DNA of 63,686 nucleotides, taken from the NCBI GenBank assembly GCA_017467305.1, contig JAFTSM010000042.1, positions 1-63,686 of the forward strand. The letters run 5' to 3'. Shown in pieces: positions 27,315-38,090 of this stretch (position 1 is the stretch's first letter; every line of letters begins with the position of its first letter). Source of the stretch: Candidatus Gastranaerophilales bacterium (lineage in GTDB: Bacteria > Cyanobacteriota > Vampirovibrionia > Gastranaerophilales > Gastranaerophilaceae). The notes beneath the pieces were generated by a model. It saw nothing but the letters and a program-made list of their open reading frames with translations, searched no databases and was not told the origin of the DNA. The position numbers and the translations under genes are program-made.

Positions 27315-28211
27315 ATGAAAAAGTTTTTCAAAATAACACTAGTCAATTTTTTAATAATCTTCTTATTACTGTTAGTTGCCGAATGTTATTGCATTTATAA
27401 AGAATATAAAACTTGTGCTTCTTCTACTTATACATTTAATTTTCACTTAGAATGTTTATTTAAATCGTACAAAAATTTTAATTACATCAATACCTCAAAC
27501 ATGCGAGGACCTTCATATCCACAAAATCAATCATCTAAGCCACCATTAGCAATTATGGGATGTTCTTTTGCATATGGATTAGGGTTAAAAGAAGATGATA
27601 CTCTAGCTGCTCAACTATCATCAAGCACAAATAGAATTGTTTATAATCTAGGTGTTATTGGTAGTTCTCCTAGAGAAATGCTATATATTTTACGAAATGA
27701 TAGCCTTAGAAACGAATTATTCGGGAATAGAACAGATTTTGAATATATAATTTATCCTTATATTTCTCACCATTTATTCAGACTATATAACCAGATAAAA
27801 TTATTCTCACTAAGTCCAACATTTAGAAAAGTTGGTAATTCATTAGAATTTTATGAAGTAAACAAAATTCTTTTAAACAGCCAATTATATCAAGAAATAG
27901 TAACAGCTTTATATGGCAAAATAGATAAAAATGAAACTTTCGATTTATTATGTTTATATTTTCAAGAAATTAATAAAGAAATAAATAAACACTTTCCAAA
28001 TGCAAAATTTGTTATTTTAGTTTATGAAAATCATCCAAAGAATGATTTTTCAGTAATTGATAATGAAAAAATAAAGGTAATAGATTTTAAAAAATTAACC
28101 GGAATAAATCTTTATGATGATAAATACAAAATTTCAAAAGAAGATAGTCACCCTAACGCAAAAGCTTGGGAAGTTATTGTTCCAGCACTTGTTAAGGAAT
28201 TGGATTTATAG
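27315..28211 (+). CDS. membrane-anchored SGNH-hydrolase-like protein 1
   Basis: 298 residues. One N-terminal membrane helix (about residues 7-27) should anchor it with the rest outside. The nucleophile elbow is likely MGCSFAYG (block I), followed by NLGVIGSSPREMLYIL (block II Gly) and the catalytic Asp-His pair DSHPNAKAWE near the C-terminus. These fit an SGNH-type esterase/acetyltransferase fold. A strong AAGGA ribosome-binding site. A paralogue follows after 32 bp. Possibly a glycan O-acetyl modifying enzyme (inference). Confidence 0.75.
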   Translation: MKKFFKITLVNFLIIFLLLLVAECYCIYKEYKTCASSTYTFNFHLECLFKSYKNFNYINTSNMRGPSYPQNQSSKPPLAIMGCSFAYGLGLKEDDTLAAQLSSSTNRIVYNLGVIGSSPREMLYILRNDSLRNELFGNRTDFEYIIYPYISHHLFRLYNQIKLFSLSPTFRKVGNSLEFYEVNKILLNSQLYQEIVTALYGKIDKNETFDLLCLYFQEINKEINKHFPNAKFVILVYENHPKNDFSVIDNEKIKVIDFKKLTGINLYDDKYKISKEDSHPNAKAWEVIVPALVKELDL

Positions 28212-28243
28212 ATAATAAAATAAGTTTATACGTTAGAGGAATT

Positions 28244-29173
28244 ATGAATAAAAAATTTAAAATAATGATAATAAATATACTTTTTATATTATTTTCCGTT
28301 TGTATCATTGAATTTATAGCCATACATACCTTCTACAGAGAAAAAGTCTTTCATATTGATAAGAAAAATTTACAACAAAGTACAGAATTCAAACATTTTT
28401 TCGAGCCGTTAATTAGTAAATATACGCAAAAAGAATATACTCCTTATGAAGAATTTAGACCAGCCGTTGGTACAGAATACAACAAACCAGCTATTTTATT
28501 ACTAGGTTGTTCTTTCACATACGGAAATAGTCTGTTATTGGAAGAAACGTTTCAATACAAGTTATCACTTGAAACCAAAAGACCTGTATATAATTTTGGA
28601 TTAGATGCCGCATCAGCAAAAGAAATGCTATACATCTTAAGAAATGATGAACTAAGAACTGAACTGCTACGAAACAATAACAATATTGAATATGTTATTT
28701 TCACATACATCACAGACCACATACCAAGATTATATGCACCAGTATATCGACAACCAAGTCCTACATTTATACCTATAGAAAATTTTACAAAACTTGAATT
28801 TAAAGAAAAACAAAGCTTGTTTTATCGTTCTTATTTTAATTTCTTTATTAGTAGACATTTTGCATTTAAAAAAGAAAAATTTGAAAATTCATTTGATTTG
28901 ATTCGATTATACTTGAGGGAAATTAAAAGAGAAGTTGATAAACATTTTAATAATAATGGGAAAACTCCCAAGTTTGTAGTTATGATTTACAATGATTATT
29001 ATAGTTATCCTTGGAAAGAGTTAGAAAATGACGAGATAAATGTACTTTATGCAAAGGAAATAACAAAAACAAATTTAGATGATCGGATTTATAGACTTCC
29101 TAACGACCATCATCCGAATGAAAAAGCTTGGGATATTATTGTTCCAGCACTTATTAAAAAATTAAATTTATAA
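28244..29173 (+). CDS. membrane-anchored SGNH-hydrolase-like protein 2
   Basis: 309 residues, tandem paralogue of the previous gene: N-terminal membrane helix, LLGCSFTYGNSLLLEE as nucleophile block, NFGLDAASAKEMLYILRNDELR, and catalytic DHHPNEKAWDIIVPALI at the C-terminus. AGAGGA precedes the ATG. Same operon, ended by a terminator. Substrates unknown. Confidence 0.75.
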   Translation: MNKKFKIMIINILFILFSVCIIEFIAIHTFYREKVFHIDKKNLQQSTEFKHFFEPLISKYTQKEYTPYEEFRPAVGTEYNKPAILLLGCSFTYGNSLLLEETFQYKLSLETKRPVYNFGLDAASAKEMLYILRNDELRTELLRNNNNIEYVIFTYITDHIPRLYAPVYRQPSPTFIPIENFTKLEFKEKQSLFYRSYFNFFISRHFAFKKEKFENSFDLIRLYLREIKREVDKHFNNNGKTPKFVVMIYNDYYSYPWKELENDEINVLYAKEITKTNLDDRIYRLPNDHHPNEKAWDIIVPALIKKLNL

Positions 29174-29178
29174 AAATA

Positions 29179-29204
29179 AAAAGCCACTTTATTAAGTGGC
29201 TTTT
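29179..29204. terminator. bidirectional Rho-independent terminator
   Basis: AAAAGCCACTT/AAGTGGCTTTT with loop TATT between the SGNH pair and the convergent gpmI. Confidence 0.9.
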
Positions 29205-29220
29205 CTTTTAGTAAGTTTAA

Positions 29221-30756
29221 TTATTTATTGCTTGAAACAAGTTCTTTTATTAATGAATTACCATCCATTTCAGCTGGTTTTTCAATACCCATTAATTCTA
29301 AAACTGTTGGCGCAATATCACACAAAGCACCTGTTTCTTTTAATTCAACACCAGCATTCATTACAAATAATGGAACCGGATTTGTTGTGTGTGCAGTATA
29401 TGGAGCACCTGTTTCAACATTTAACATACATTCAGCGTTACCGTGGTCTGCAGTTAAAACTACTGCAACATCATTTTCTTTTGCTTTTGCAACAATCTTA
29501 CCAACACAAGTATCAACTGTTTCACAAGCCTTAACTGCTGCTTCCATAACACCAGTATGACCAACCATATCTGGATTTGCAAAGTTAACTAAAATAAATC
29601 CATATTCTTCATTATCCAAAGCTTTTAGAACTTCTTCGCAAACTGCTGGAGCACTCATTTCTGGTTGCAAGTCGTATGTTGCAACTTTTGGTGAGTTGAT
29701 TAATACACGAGTTTCTAATTTATTTGGTTCATCAATACCACCATTAAAGAAGAATGTTACGTGTGCATATTTTTCAGTTTCTGCTGTTCTAAATTGTTTT
29801 ACACCATTTTGGTCTAGAACTTCACCAAGCAAGTTTACTAATGGTTGTGGTTCGAATGCTACTGGGAATGGGAAGCTAGCATCATATTGTTTGAAAGTTA
29901 CATAGTATAGATTCTTTCTAACTGCTTTTCTTTCAAAACCGTCAAAGTCTTCGAACATAACTGCTTTAGAAATTTCTCTTGCTCTATCTGGTCTAAAGTT
30001 GAAGAAAATAATTGCATCATTATCTTCAATTCTAGAATTTGGAACATTAATAACTGTTGGTTCAACAAACTCATCATTTACGCCAGCTGCATAAGAAGCT
30101 TTAACTGCTTCAACTGCTGATTCTGCTTTATTGCCTTCACCAAGAACTAACATATCATAAGCTCTTTGAACTCTATCCCAACGGTTATCTCTATCCATTG
30201 CATAGTATCTACCAGATACAGAAGCAACAGGTGGAAGTCCAGCTTCTTTTAACTTAGCTTCTAATTGTTCTAAATATTCAACAGCACTTTGTGGAGGTGT
30301 ATCACGACCATCTAAAAATGCGTGGAAATATACTTTTGTAAGTTCTTGTTTTTTAGCGAAATCAACTAATGCTAAAATATGTTCTAATGATGAGTGAACG
30401 CCACCAGTTGAAACAAGACCATACATATGAAGTGATGAATTGTTTTCCTTTACGTGTTTTACAGCGTTCAAGAATTTTTCGTTAGTAAAGAAATCACCAT
30501 CTTTGATTGATTTGTTGATTCTTGTTAAATCTTGGTAAACAACTCTACCAGCACCAATATTTAAGTGACCAACTTCAGAATTACCCATTTGACCATCTGG
30601 TAAACCAACATGTTCACCGTCAGCATAAATTTGAATATTTTTTTCTTCCTTATAGAATTTATCCATGTTTGGAGTGTTTGCTGTTAAAGTTGCATCTAAA
30701 GGGCAGTCTTTATTTATACCCCAACCGTCCATAATACAAAGTAATACTCTTTTCAT
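29221..30756 (-). CDS. gpmI: 2,3-bisphosphoglycerate-independent phosphoglycerate mutase
   Basis: Glycolytic interconversion of 3- and 2-phosphoglycerate, manganese-dependent. 511 residues, typical length. It opens MKRVLLCIMDGWG and continues ANTPNMDKFY and MGNSEVGHLNIGAGR, which holds the phosphorylated Ser; the C-terminal VVLTADHGNAECM provides metal ligands. AGGGGA precedes the ATG. Downstream of the AsmA-like gene by 85 bp without an obvious terminator, so co-transcription is possible. Confidence 0.97.
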   Translation of the reverse strand: MKRVLLCIMDGWGINKDCPLDATLTANTPNMDKFYKEEKNIQIYADGEHVGLPDGQMGNSEVGHLNIGAGRVVYQDLTRINKSIKDGDFFTNEKFLNAVKHVKENNSSLHMYGLVSTGGVHSSLEHILALVDFAKKQELTKVYFHAFLDGRDTPPQSAVEYLEQLEAKLKEAGLPPVASVSGRYYAMDRDNRWDRVQRAYDMLVLGEGNKAESAVEAVKASYAAGVNDEFVEPTVINVPNSRIEDNDAIIFFNFRPDRAREISKAVMFEDFDGFERKAVRKNLYYVTFKQYDASFPFPVAFEPQPLVNLLGEVLDQNGVKQFRTAETEKYAHVTFFFNGGIDEPNKLETRVLINSPKVATYDLQPEMSAPAVCEEVLKALDNEEYGFILVNFANPDMVGHTGVMEAAVKACETVDTCVGKIVAKAKENDVAVVLTADHGNAECMLNVETGAPYTAHTTNPVPLFVMNAGVELKETGALCDIAPTVLELMGIEKPAEMDGNSLIKELVSSNK

Positions 30757-30841
30757 AATATTCCCCTTTTTTACCTTATGAGAATATTATCTAATATAAA
30801 AATTTTTTTTAAACAATTGATGAAGAAAATATACTTAAATT

Positions 30842-33800
30842 TTATTGTACCCATTTAAAGCTTTGTACATAATTAGAATCGTTAATATCACCATTAATTA
30901 TAGCTTGGAATACTTTTGCTTCATAATCTCCATTTGTAAATGTTGGAATTTTTTCTACATCTTCTATAAAATCTTTCCTACTAAAATCAAGCATTGAAAT
31001 ACCAGGAATAAGTTTAAAGAAAGTATTCAATGAAGCATTACCAACTGTTCCAAATACAGTTGAAATTTTTCTTGATAATCTTCCTAGAATTTCCATATCT
31101 GCGTGGGTTTTACTAATATCATAAGTTCCATGAATATATAAACTCAAATTTTCACCTTTTGAGAATATTTCAATATCTTTCGCAACACCATTTTCAATTT
31201 TGCAACTGCCATTAATGTTTGAAAAATAACCAGTTTTAACCAAATTTAAAATTTCTAAAATACTATTCAAAGTAAAACCAGTAATACCGCTTTTAATTAT
31301 ATTGCTTGCTCTTAAAAGATATTCTAAAGAGCCAAGTTTTGGCATTTTACCGTCAGAAATATCAAAATAAACAAAGCCTTGAAGATTTTTAATTATCTCT
31401 TCATCCGTTGTACCTTGTGATTCTAAGTATACTTTTCCATTTGCATTACCATATACTTGGTTTTTACTATAGAACAATGTTTCCGCTACATAGTTAGAAT
31501 CCACATTTGCAAGCTCAAAGTCACCATTAAATTTATTATTCATTAAGTCATATTGGATGTGACCTTTAATATTACCTTGACCAACTTTCAAGTTAATATC
31601 ATCAGCTTTAAATATACCTTTTTCATCAATTGTAAAATGACTATTAACATCATCCGCAATCAATGATTTTACAATCAATTTTTTAACTTCAATAATACCA
31701 TTGCATAAATGGAACCCAGTAAAATCAACATTTTTAATTTCATTATTTGTATTCATTGCTTGACGTGCTTTTGATAAACTTCTCAACAACTTATCGTTAT
31801 CTAATTGGTCAGCACTAATCTTTAATAAATGAACTTCTGGTTTAGAAATCAAATTGTTTTCAATAATAGATTCTATCTTAATTTTAGAATCATTCAAGAA
31901 ACCAAATAAACTCAAATCAATATCTTTATCAGCATTTATTTTTACATTTTTCACAACAGTATCAAATAATGGAATATCAAGATTTCTTGCATCCAAAGTT
32001 CCTTTTAATTGTTGATTGTTGTATTTCATATCACAACTAAATGAACCTTGTTTTAGTATTGGTTTTTTCAAAAGAATATTTAAAATTCTTGCTGATATAT
32101 TTTTATGTGTTTTTACATTTACTTCTATTGGTTCAATTATATTATCTTGTTTAACAGCTAAAAGTCCATTAATCGTTGCAAAAACAATCGGATTTATTTT
32201 GTTATTTTGTGAAGCTATATATTTAATATAATCTAGTTTTCTTACATTTATTTTATCTTTTGTTATATTGATATCTGCATCAAATTCTCTTTTGTCAGAA
32301 ATTTCACCTAAGCTTGTTCCGTCAATCGTAATATCAGCATCTGGGAAAAAAGTGATTTTAGGCATAATAGTTAAATTATCACTAGTTCCACTAAGTTTTG
32401 AAGATAAATTAATATCCCCAACAAGCTTAATTTTGTCAGAAATATTTTTTGGAACATATTTTTGTAAGAAATCATCAGTTATTTTAGAAGTGAAATACCC
32501 GTTTATTCTTGGTGATTTTGTTATTTCAGAGATTGAAATATCACCGAAAAATGGCATATCTGCAATTTGTGCCACCATATCATTAATATGGATTATTCCG
32601 TTATTAAAATAAATATTGAAATTATCAAAATTAAATGGAATATTTGATTTTGTATGTATAAATTGTGGCTTATTGAATTTAATATTTCCCACCAACAAGT
32701 TTTTATTTAATCCAAAGTTAACATCAGCATAACCCTTATAGTTTCCAAATTGAGCAAATAAATCTTGCATTTCTTTTGGTAAAACTTCTATTTTTTGTGA
32801 ATTATTCAAGTTCTCCAAATTAAACTTATTTGTATTAACCATTAAATTATATATTGGAGTTAATGTATCAACTCTTTCAACATTACCATTAATTCCAAAT
32901 TTAGAATCAAAGAAATCAGCAACTACATTATTTACTGTTACAGTTGCTTTATCCATTACAACTTGTCCTTTTTCAGCTTTAAGAACACTATCAGTTGTAT
33001 CTGGAACAAAGTTCATTACAGCATATGCCTTATCTGTAAGAAAGTCTATAGATTTAGCTTTGTATTTAAAATATAAATCATGTTTAGAAGCAATATTATA
33101 TAGTGGAGAAAGGTCAGGTGAACCCGCTGGATACAAGTAAGATTCACATAAAAATCTTACAGTATCTTTTAAATTCACGCTTTTACTTGTCACTAATAAA
33201 TCAACATCTGGAATTCTTGTTTCTAAATCATTTAAAACAGTTCCACTTAAAGTAATAGGTGAAGTTCCAACAACACCAGTAATATCGTGGATTGTTGTTT
33301 TTGTTTCAGTAAAATCAATAACCCCTTTAATGTTTTCTATTGGAGTTTTAAATCCTTCAATGTAACATTTATCACCAAACATATAAAGCGAACCATTTAC
33401 CTTCATATCAGCAAAAGCTTCTTCTGGTGGTAATGGTGGATGTCCCATTGGTACTGGAACTATGCTAGAACGCATATTTATATCTATTTTAGTTGAGCCA
33501 CTTGCATCTGTAATTATTGCTAAACCTTCTTTTACATCTTTTAAAAGAGTACTCTTATTAATTATTTCAAGAAGGTCTTTTGCTTCTGCTTTATTTGATG
33601 AAATATTAAAGTTTAAATCCTTATTTATTCGAACTCGACCATCAACACTTAATGGATTATTTTTTACAAAAGCACGTTCTGATTTAAAAGAGACAACATC
33701 ACCATTAAAATCTAATCTTCCTTTACCATCTAGAACTTCACCATATAATCCGTTATATGTAAGTTGTGCTTTATCAAAAGAACTGTATCCATTAATATTT

Positions 33801-35341
33801 ACAAAATCAACAGAGCCTTGAATATTAACATCAATAATACCCTTACCAGATGTAATATCCATTTCTGGAATTGGTCCAAGTTGAAAATTAAATACTTTAC
33901 TAACTGGAACTACTATTTTTTGCGCCAAAGGAAAGTCAATATTATCAGTAGTTTTAATGGTTACATTATTTACACCGTCCCTAAACATATAAGTGTAACC
34001 CTTAACAGTTGCTCTTTGATTATCAAACATTTCAACAAGAATATCCATATTCAATATTCTTTTATCAAAAGTAATATCAACAGTTCCCTTATGTAATGGA
34101 TGAAGTGATTTATCTAAAACATGAACATTTCTACCTTTAACATAACCAGTAATATTGGGTTGTGGAATTTTTCCTTGAACTTTTACCTTACCTTCAATAT
34201 CACCAAAAACGCCATAGCTTTTTACTTTTTCAATAGTTCTATATTGTTTTGGAATTGCTGGTGGTAACAATGGTGCAATATTTTCTGTTCTTGAATTAGT
34301 TACTTCAATATTCAAATCAATTTCCGGTTTTTTATCAAAAATAACCTTGCCATCACCTTTAATGTTTACTTTATCTGCTTTATATTTTAGTGACTTAACA
34401 TCAAGAATATTTTCATATAGCTCAACACGAGTATCAAATTTATTTTCGCCCTTAGCAACTATTTTATTTTTCCAATCAGATTTATTAAAAATAACATCTT
34501 TAAATTGAGTATTTAAAATAATCTTATTTTTATTATCTTCATCTTTTTCCGCAGAAAACTGAATAAAATCAACTAGCCCTTCTAATTGAGTAACTTCTTT
34601 ATTCAAATAATTTTGTACATAAGGAAATAAAGGCGCCAAATCAACGTTATATAAATAACATTTACCATTAATAAAATTTGAATTTAGATTTTTTATAGAG
34701 AATGGGAATTTTGTTGTTAAATCTATATCAAATTCACTAGTCTTTTCATTTGCAATAATAGACCCCTTAGATATAAGTTTTAAATTATTTTTTTCTGTAT
34801 TCAAATTAAATGGAGAAGCATTAAAGCTTATAGCTGTTGCTAATTGTTCATTATTTGTATTAATTGATAAATTTTTAACTGTAAAATCTGAATTTTTAAG
34901 TTTAAAGCTAAAAGAAGATTCGCCTTCTTTTTTATTGAATAGCTTTTTAAAATTCAAATTCCCCTCTTTATCTACATCAATATTAGAGATAATAGTATCT
35001 GCATAAAATTCTTGTACATTGATTTTTTTGCAAATCAAAGAAAATAATGAAAGCTTTGCTTGAGCTGATTTTACATCAATAACAGGAGTTTCTTTGCCCT
35101 TTTCTTTCAATATAAATTCATCAGCACTAATGTAAACTCTAGGAGTAATATGCGTTTTAACTTTTGCGTTTTTATAGGTTACTTCTGCATTTGTATTATT
35201 TTCAAAAATATTATTTATAAAATCAGAATTAAGTATACTATTTATTGCAATGGGAAATGCGAACAGATATATACACTCAAACAATGAAATTGTTATAAGT
35301 AGTTTAAATAATGTTTTTATACGTGCGTTTTTGATTTGCAT
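30842..35341 (-). CDS. AsmA/TamB-like large envelope protein
   Basis: About 1499 residues with one N-terminal membrane helix (ITISLFECIYLFAFPIAI) and a long beta-rich body of repeated amphipathic strands. The early segment IDVKSAQAKLSLFSLICKKINVQEFYAD, with NIDVDKEGNLNFKKLF shortly after, is typical of AsmA-family proteins, and the C-terminal YIHGTYDISKTHADMEILGRLS of AsmA-like domains. Such proteins are thought to form hydrophobic grooves bridging inner and outer membranes for phospholipid transport (family knowledge). Its presence supports an outer membrane. ATG at 35341 chosen; a longer reading uses TTG. Divergent from pgpH. Confidence 0.82.
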   Translation of the reverse strand: MQIKNARIKTLFKLLITISLFECIYLFAFPIAINSILNSDFINNIFENNTNAEVTYKNAKVKTHITPRVYISADEFILKEKGKETPVIDVKSAQAKLSLFSLICKKINVQEFYADTIISNIDVDKEGNLNFKKLFNKKEGESSFSFKLKNSDFTVKNLSINTNNEQLATAISFNASPFNLNTEKNNLKLISKGSIIANEKTSEFDIDLTTKFPFSIKNLNSNFINGKCYLYNVDLAPLFPYVQNYLNKEVTQLEGLVDFIQFSAEKDEDNKNKIILNTQFKDVIFNKSDWKNKIVAKGENKFDTRVELYENILDVKSLKYKADKVNIKGDGKVIFDKKPEIDLNIEVTNSRTENIAPLLPPAIPKQYRTIEKVKSYGVFGDIEGKVKVQGKIPQPNITGYVKGRNVHVLDKSLHPLHKGTVDITFDKRILNMDILVEMFDNQRATVKGYTYMFRDGVNNVTIKTTDNIDFPLAQKIVVPVSKVFNFQLGPIPEMDITSGKGIIDVNIQGSVDFVNINGYSSFDKAQLTYNGLYGEVLDGKGRLDFNGDVVSFKSERAFVKNNPLSVDGRVRINKDLNFNISSNKAEAKDLLEIINKSTLLKDVKEGLAIITDASGSTKIDINMRSSIVPVPMGHPPLPPEEAFADMKVNGSLYMFGDKCYIEGFKTPIENIKGVIDFTETKTTIHDITGVVGTSPITLSGTVLNDLETRIPDVDLLVTSKSVNLKDTVRFLCESYLYPAGSPDLSPLYNIASKHDLYFKYKAKSIDFLTDKAYAVMNFVPDTTDSVLKAEKGQVVMDKATVTVNNVVADFFDSKFGINGNVERVDTLTPIYNLMVNTNKFNLENLNNSQKIEVLPKEMQDLFAQFGNYKGYADVNFGLNKNLLVGNIKFNKPQFIHTKSNIPFNFDNFNIYFNNGIIHINDMVAQIADMPFFGDISISEITKSPRINGYFTSKITDDFLQKYVPKNISDKIKLVGDINLSSKLSGTSDNLTIMPKITFFPDADITIDGTSLGEISDKREFDADINITKDKINVRKLDYIKYIASQNNKINPIVFATINGLLAVKQDNIIEPIEVNVKTHKNISARILNILLKKPILKQGSFSCDMKYNNQQLKGTLDARNLDIPLFDTVVKNVKINADKDIDLSLFGFLNDSKIKIESIIENNLISKPEVHLLKISADQLDNDKLLRSLSKARQAMNTNNEIKNVDFTGFHLCNGIIEVKKLIVKSLIADDVNSHFTIDEKGIFKADDINLKVGQGNIKGHIQYDLMNNKFNGDFELANVDSNYVAETLFYSKNQVYGNANGKVYLESQGTTDEEIIKNLQGFVYFDISDGKMPKLGSLEYLLRASNIIKSGITGFTLNSILEILNLVKTGYFSNINGSCKIENGVAKDIEIFSKGENLSLYIHGTYDISKTHADMEILGRLSRKISTVFGTVGNASLNTFFKLIPGISMLDFSRKDFIEDVEKIPTFTNGDYEAKVFQAIINGDINDSNYVQSFKWVQ

Positions 35342-35485
35342 CCGAAAGTCTACCAAAGCAATATTATAAGAAAACTATATGGATAATTATATTATTCACA
35401 AATTAAAAGTTCAAATATTTAATTAATTTTGCAAAATGTATTAATTGTTGTAAAATTAAATATCACAATTAGGTTAGGGAATTTT

Positions 35486-37597
35486 ATGAAAAAATTTGAT
35501 ATTAAAAAAAAGTTATCTTGGCTAAAATCGCCTAAATTTATAATTAATAGCTCTTTAATATTATTGTTTGCAATATTATTTACAGCAATATTAGTTTCTA
35601 AATATTTCTTTTTCCAAACAATACTAGGAACTGACAATACAAGTAAAGTATTAGTAACAGCACCAAAAGATATTGAAGTTGTAGATGTATTCAAAACAGA
35701 AAAAAGAAAAAGAGAAGTCGCACAAAAAGTAAACGCAATATACTCTCCAGCTGATGATATATATATTAAAAATAACTTAAACGAAATTATAGAAGAAGTT
35801 AAAACTATTCGTTCAAGTAACGATGATGAAAAAATAAAACAACGCAATATGGATGTTTTGTTAGATATCTCTGACCCTTATTCTAAAACTTCAGTTGTAT
35901 ATTACTTCTTAAACGCAAGTGATGAAACTTTAAATAAAATATTCACTTTGTCTGAAAATACTTTAGATTCTGTTCTTAAAGAAGGAATTACAGAGAAAGA
36001 TTTTGAAGAAAATTCTCTTTCCAAAATAGTACGTAGAAACCTTGAAACAACAATAACAAATAGCCAAGCTAAAATCATAACAGCACTTTTAGAGCAAGTT
36101 ATTGTTCCTAATATGATTGTAGATGAAGAAGCAACAGCTCTTGCACGCAAAAATGCAAGAGATATGGTAACACCAATAAAAGTAAAATTTGAAAAAGGTG
36201 ATGTAATTGTAAATGTTGGGGAACCAATTACTCAAGTAAAAAAAGAAGCTTTAAGCAAAGCTGGATATAATATACTTAGAATTAATTATTTAGGTATTAT
36301 CGGTATTTTATGCTTAGTATGTATCGGAATTTTTTCTGTTTACTACTATTTAAAAATATTCGAACCTAAATATATAAACAGAAGACATCTTTCTATTGTT
36401 GCAACATTAAGCTTATTTGTATCATTATTAGCAGTGTTAGTTCCAGCAACTTGGTCAGTATTTGTATTACCTTTCCCATTCCTAGCAATAACATTATCTG
36501 TATTTTTGAATCCTAGAACGTCATTTTTTATAACAGTTACTCTTTTGACAATTATTACTTTATCATTACAATTCTCAGCATTAGCTATGTCTATATTTAT
36601 TCTTTCAGTAATTGTTTCTACAATTGGAATGACAACAATTAAATATTCAAGAAGATTTGATTTAATTAAAGTTGGTTTATATACATCTGGTGCTATGGCA
36701 CTGATTATCCTATGCGTATATTATGATTTGGGTCTAGTACGTTTAGGACAAGATATTGGAACTGGTATTTTAAATGGTTTCTTCTCTGGAGTATTTGCTC
36801 TTGGTATGATTCCAATCCTAGAAAATACATTCAAAGTAATTACAACATTTGGACTTGCAGAACTTGGTGATTATAATCAACCATTACTTAAAAAATTGCA
36901 TGAAGCTGCACCTGGCACATTTGAACATAGCTTAAGAGTTTCAAACTTAGCTGAGTCTGCTGCTGAAGCAATTGGTGCTGACCCAATATTAGCAAGAGTT
37001 GGTTCTTTATATCACGACGTTGGTAAAATTGTTAGACCATTATTCTTTGTAGAAAACCAAACATATAGTGGTATTGAAAACCCACACGAAAAATTAACAC
37101 CACGCTCTAGTAAAATGGTTATTACTTCTCACACAAAGGACGGTATTGCGTTAGCAAAAGAATACAATATCCCAGAAGTTATACAAGACTTTATGCTTCA
37201 ACACCACGGAGACTCTTTAGCTAGCTACTTCTATAATCAAGCAGTAGCACAAGAAGGTGCTGAAAATGTAAAAGAAGAACAATTCCGTTATACTGGTCCA
37301 AGACCTGCTTCTAAAGAAACAGCTATTCTTATGATTGCAGATGCTGTTGAATCAGCTTCTAGAACACTTAAAGACCATTCTCAAGAAGAACTTGAAGCAC
37401 TTATTAATAAAATTATTCAAGATAGACTAAATGATAACCAATTATCAGATAGCCCATTAACACTTAAAGATATTAAAATTATTTCAGCAACATTATCTAG
37501 AGTTCTTAGAAGTGTATTCCATAAGCGAATTAAATACCAAGAATCTATTGAAGAAATAAGAAACAAAGAACAACAAGCACAGGAGAAAAATGACTAA
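35486..37597 (+). CDS. pgpH: PgpH-like 7TM-HD phosphohydrolase (c-di-AMP phosphodiesterase type)
   Basis: About 703 residues. One N-terminal membrane helix, a large extracytoplasmic domain (about 45-270), a block of seven membrane helices, then a cytoplasmic HD domain with FEHSLRVSNLAE, YHDVGKI and LQHHGDS as metal-binding motifs. This is the architecture of PgpH/YqfF, which cleaves c-di-AMP. ATG at 35486 chosen (TTAGGG 6 bp upstream). It overlaps ybeY by eight bases. The pgpH-ybeY-dgkA order resembles the conserved phoH-yqfF-ybeY-dgkA-era neighbourhood of Firmicutes; phoH is absent here. Confidence 0.9.
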   Translation: MKKFDIKKKLSWLKSPKFIINSSLILLFAILFTAILVSKYFFFQTILGTDNTSKVLVTAPKDIEVVDVFKTEKRKREVAQKVNAIYSPADDIYIKNNLNEIIEEVKTIRSSNDDEKIKQRNMDVLLDISDPYSKTSVVYYFLNASDETLNKIFTLSENTLDSVLKEGITEKDFEENSLSKIVRRNLETTITNSQAKIITALLEQVIVPNMIVDEEATALARKNARDMVTPIKVKFEKGDVIVNVGEPITQVKKEALSKAGYNILRINYLGIIGILCLVCIGIFSVYYYLKIFEPKYINRRHLSIVATLSLFVSLLAVLVPATWSVFVLPFPFLAITLSVFLNPRTSFFITVTLLTIITLSLQFSALAMSIFILSVIVSTIGMTTIKYSRRFDLIKVGLYTSGAMALIILCVYYDLGLVRLGQDIGTGILNGFFSGVFALGMIPILENTFKVITTFGLAELGDYNQPLLKKLHEAAPGTFEHSLRVSNLAESAAEAIGADPILARVGSLYHDVGKIVRPLFFVENQTYSGIENPHEKLTPRSSKMVITSHTKDGIALAKEYNIPEVIQDFMLQHHGDSLASYFYNQAVAQEGAENVKEEQFRYTGPRPASKETAILMIADAVESASRTLKDHSQEELEALINKIIQDRLNDNQLSDSPLTLKDIKIISATLSRVLRSVFHKRIKYQESIEEIRNKEQQAQEKND

Positions 37598-38090
37598 TTT
37601 AAATATTTTTCTTGAAAACACTTATGAAGGCTACAATATTGATGATGTAGCAATACACAAACAAGTTGTAAAAATGACAGAACATATTTTTAAAGATACC
37701 GATGTAATGTCAAAATCTTGTCTTGAAGGACGTGAATACGATACTATCAGCTTTGATGTTGTGTTTGTTGATAATGAAGAAATTCATAGAATAAATAAAG
37801 AATATCGCCAAAAAGATAGACCAACTGATGTCATAACTTTTGCTATTTTTGCAGACTCACCAGAAGAAGAAAAATATATTTTTGATGGCGAAGTTTCTCT
37901 CGGCGAAATTATTGTTTCTCTGGATAAAATAGAAGAACAAGCAAAAGAAAATAATGTATCCTTTGAAGATGAATTGTATTTTCTTGTATCTCACGGTATT
38001 CTTCACCTACTTGGTTTTGACCATATGACGGATGAAGAATATAAATATATGGTTGATAAACAAAAAGAAGCAAAGGCAATTGTTTTATGA
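37590..38090 (+). CDS. ybeY: endoribonuclease YbeY
   Basis: Metal-dependent endoribonuclease for 16S rRNA maturation and ribosome quality control. 166 residues, normal size; the zinc-binding signature is SHGILHLLGFDH near residue 135, preceded by the family block RPTDVITFAIF. AGGAG precedes the ATG within the pgpH 3' end; it overlaps dgkA by ATGA. Middle gene of the three-gene operon. Confidence 0.95.
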   Translation: MTNLNIFLENTYEGYNIDDVAIHKQVVKMTEHIFKDTDVMSKSCLEGREYDTISFDVVFVDNEEIHRINKEYRQKDRPTDVITFAIFADSPEEEKYIFDGEVSLGEIIVSLDKIEEQAKENNVSFEDELYFLVSHGILHLLGFDHMTDEEYKYMVDKQKEAKAIVL

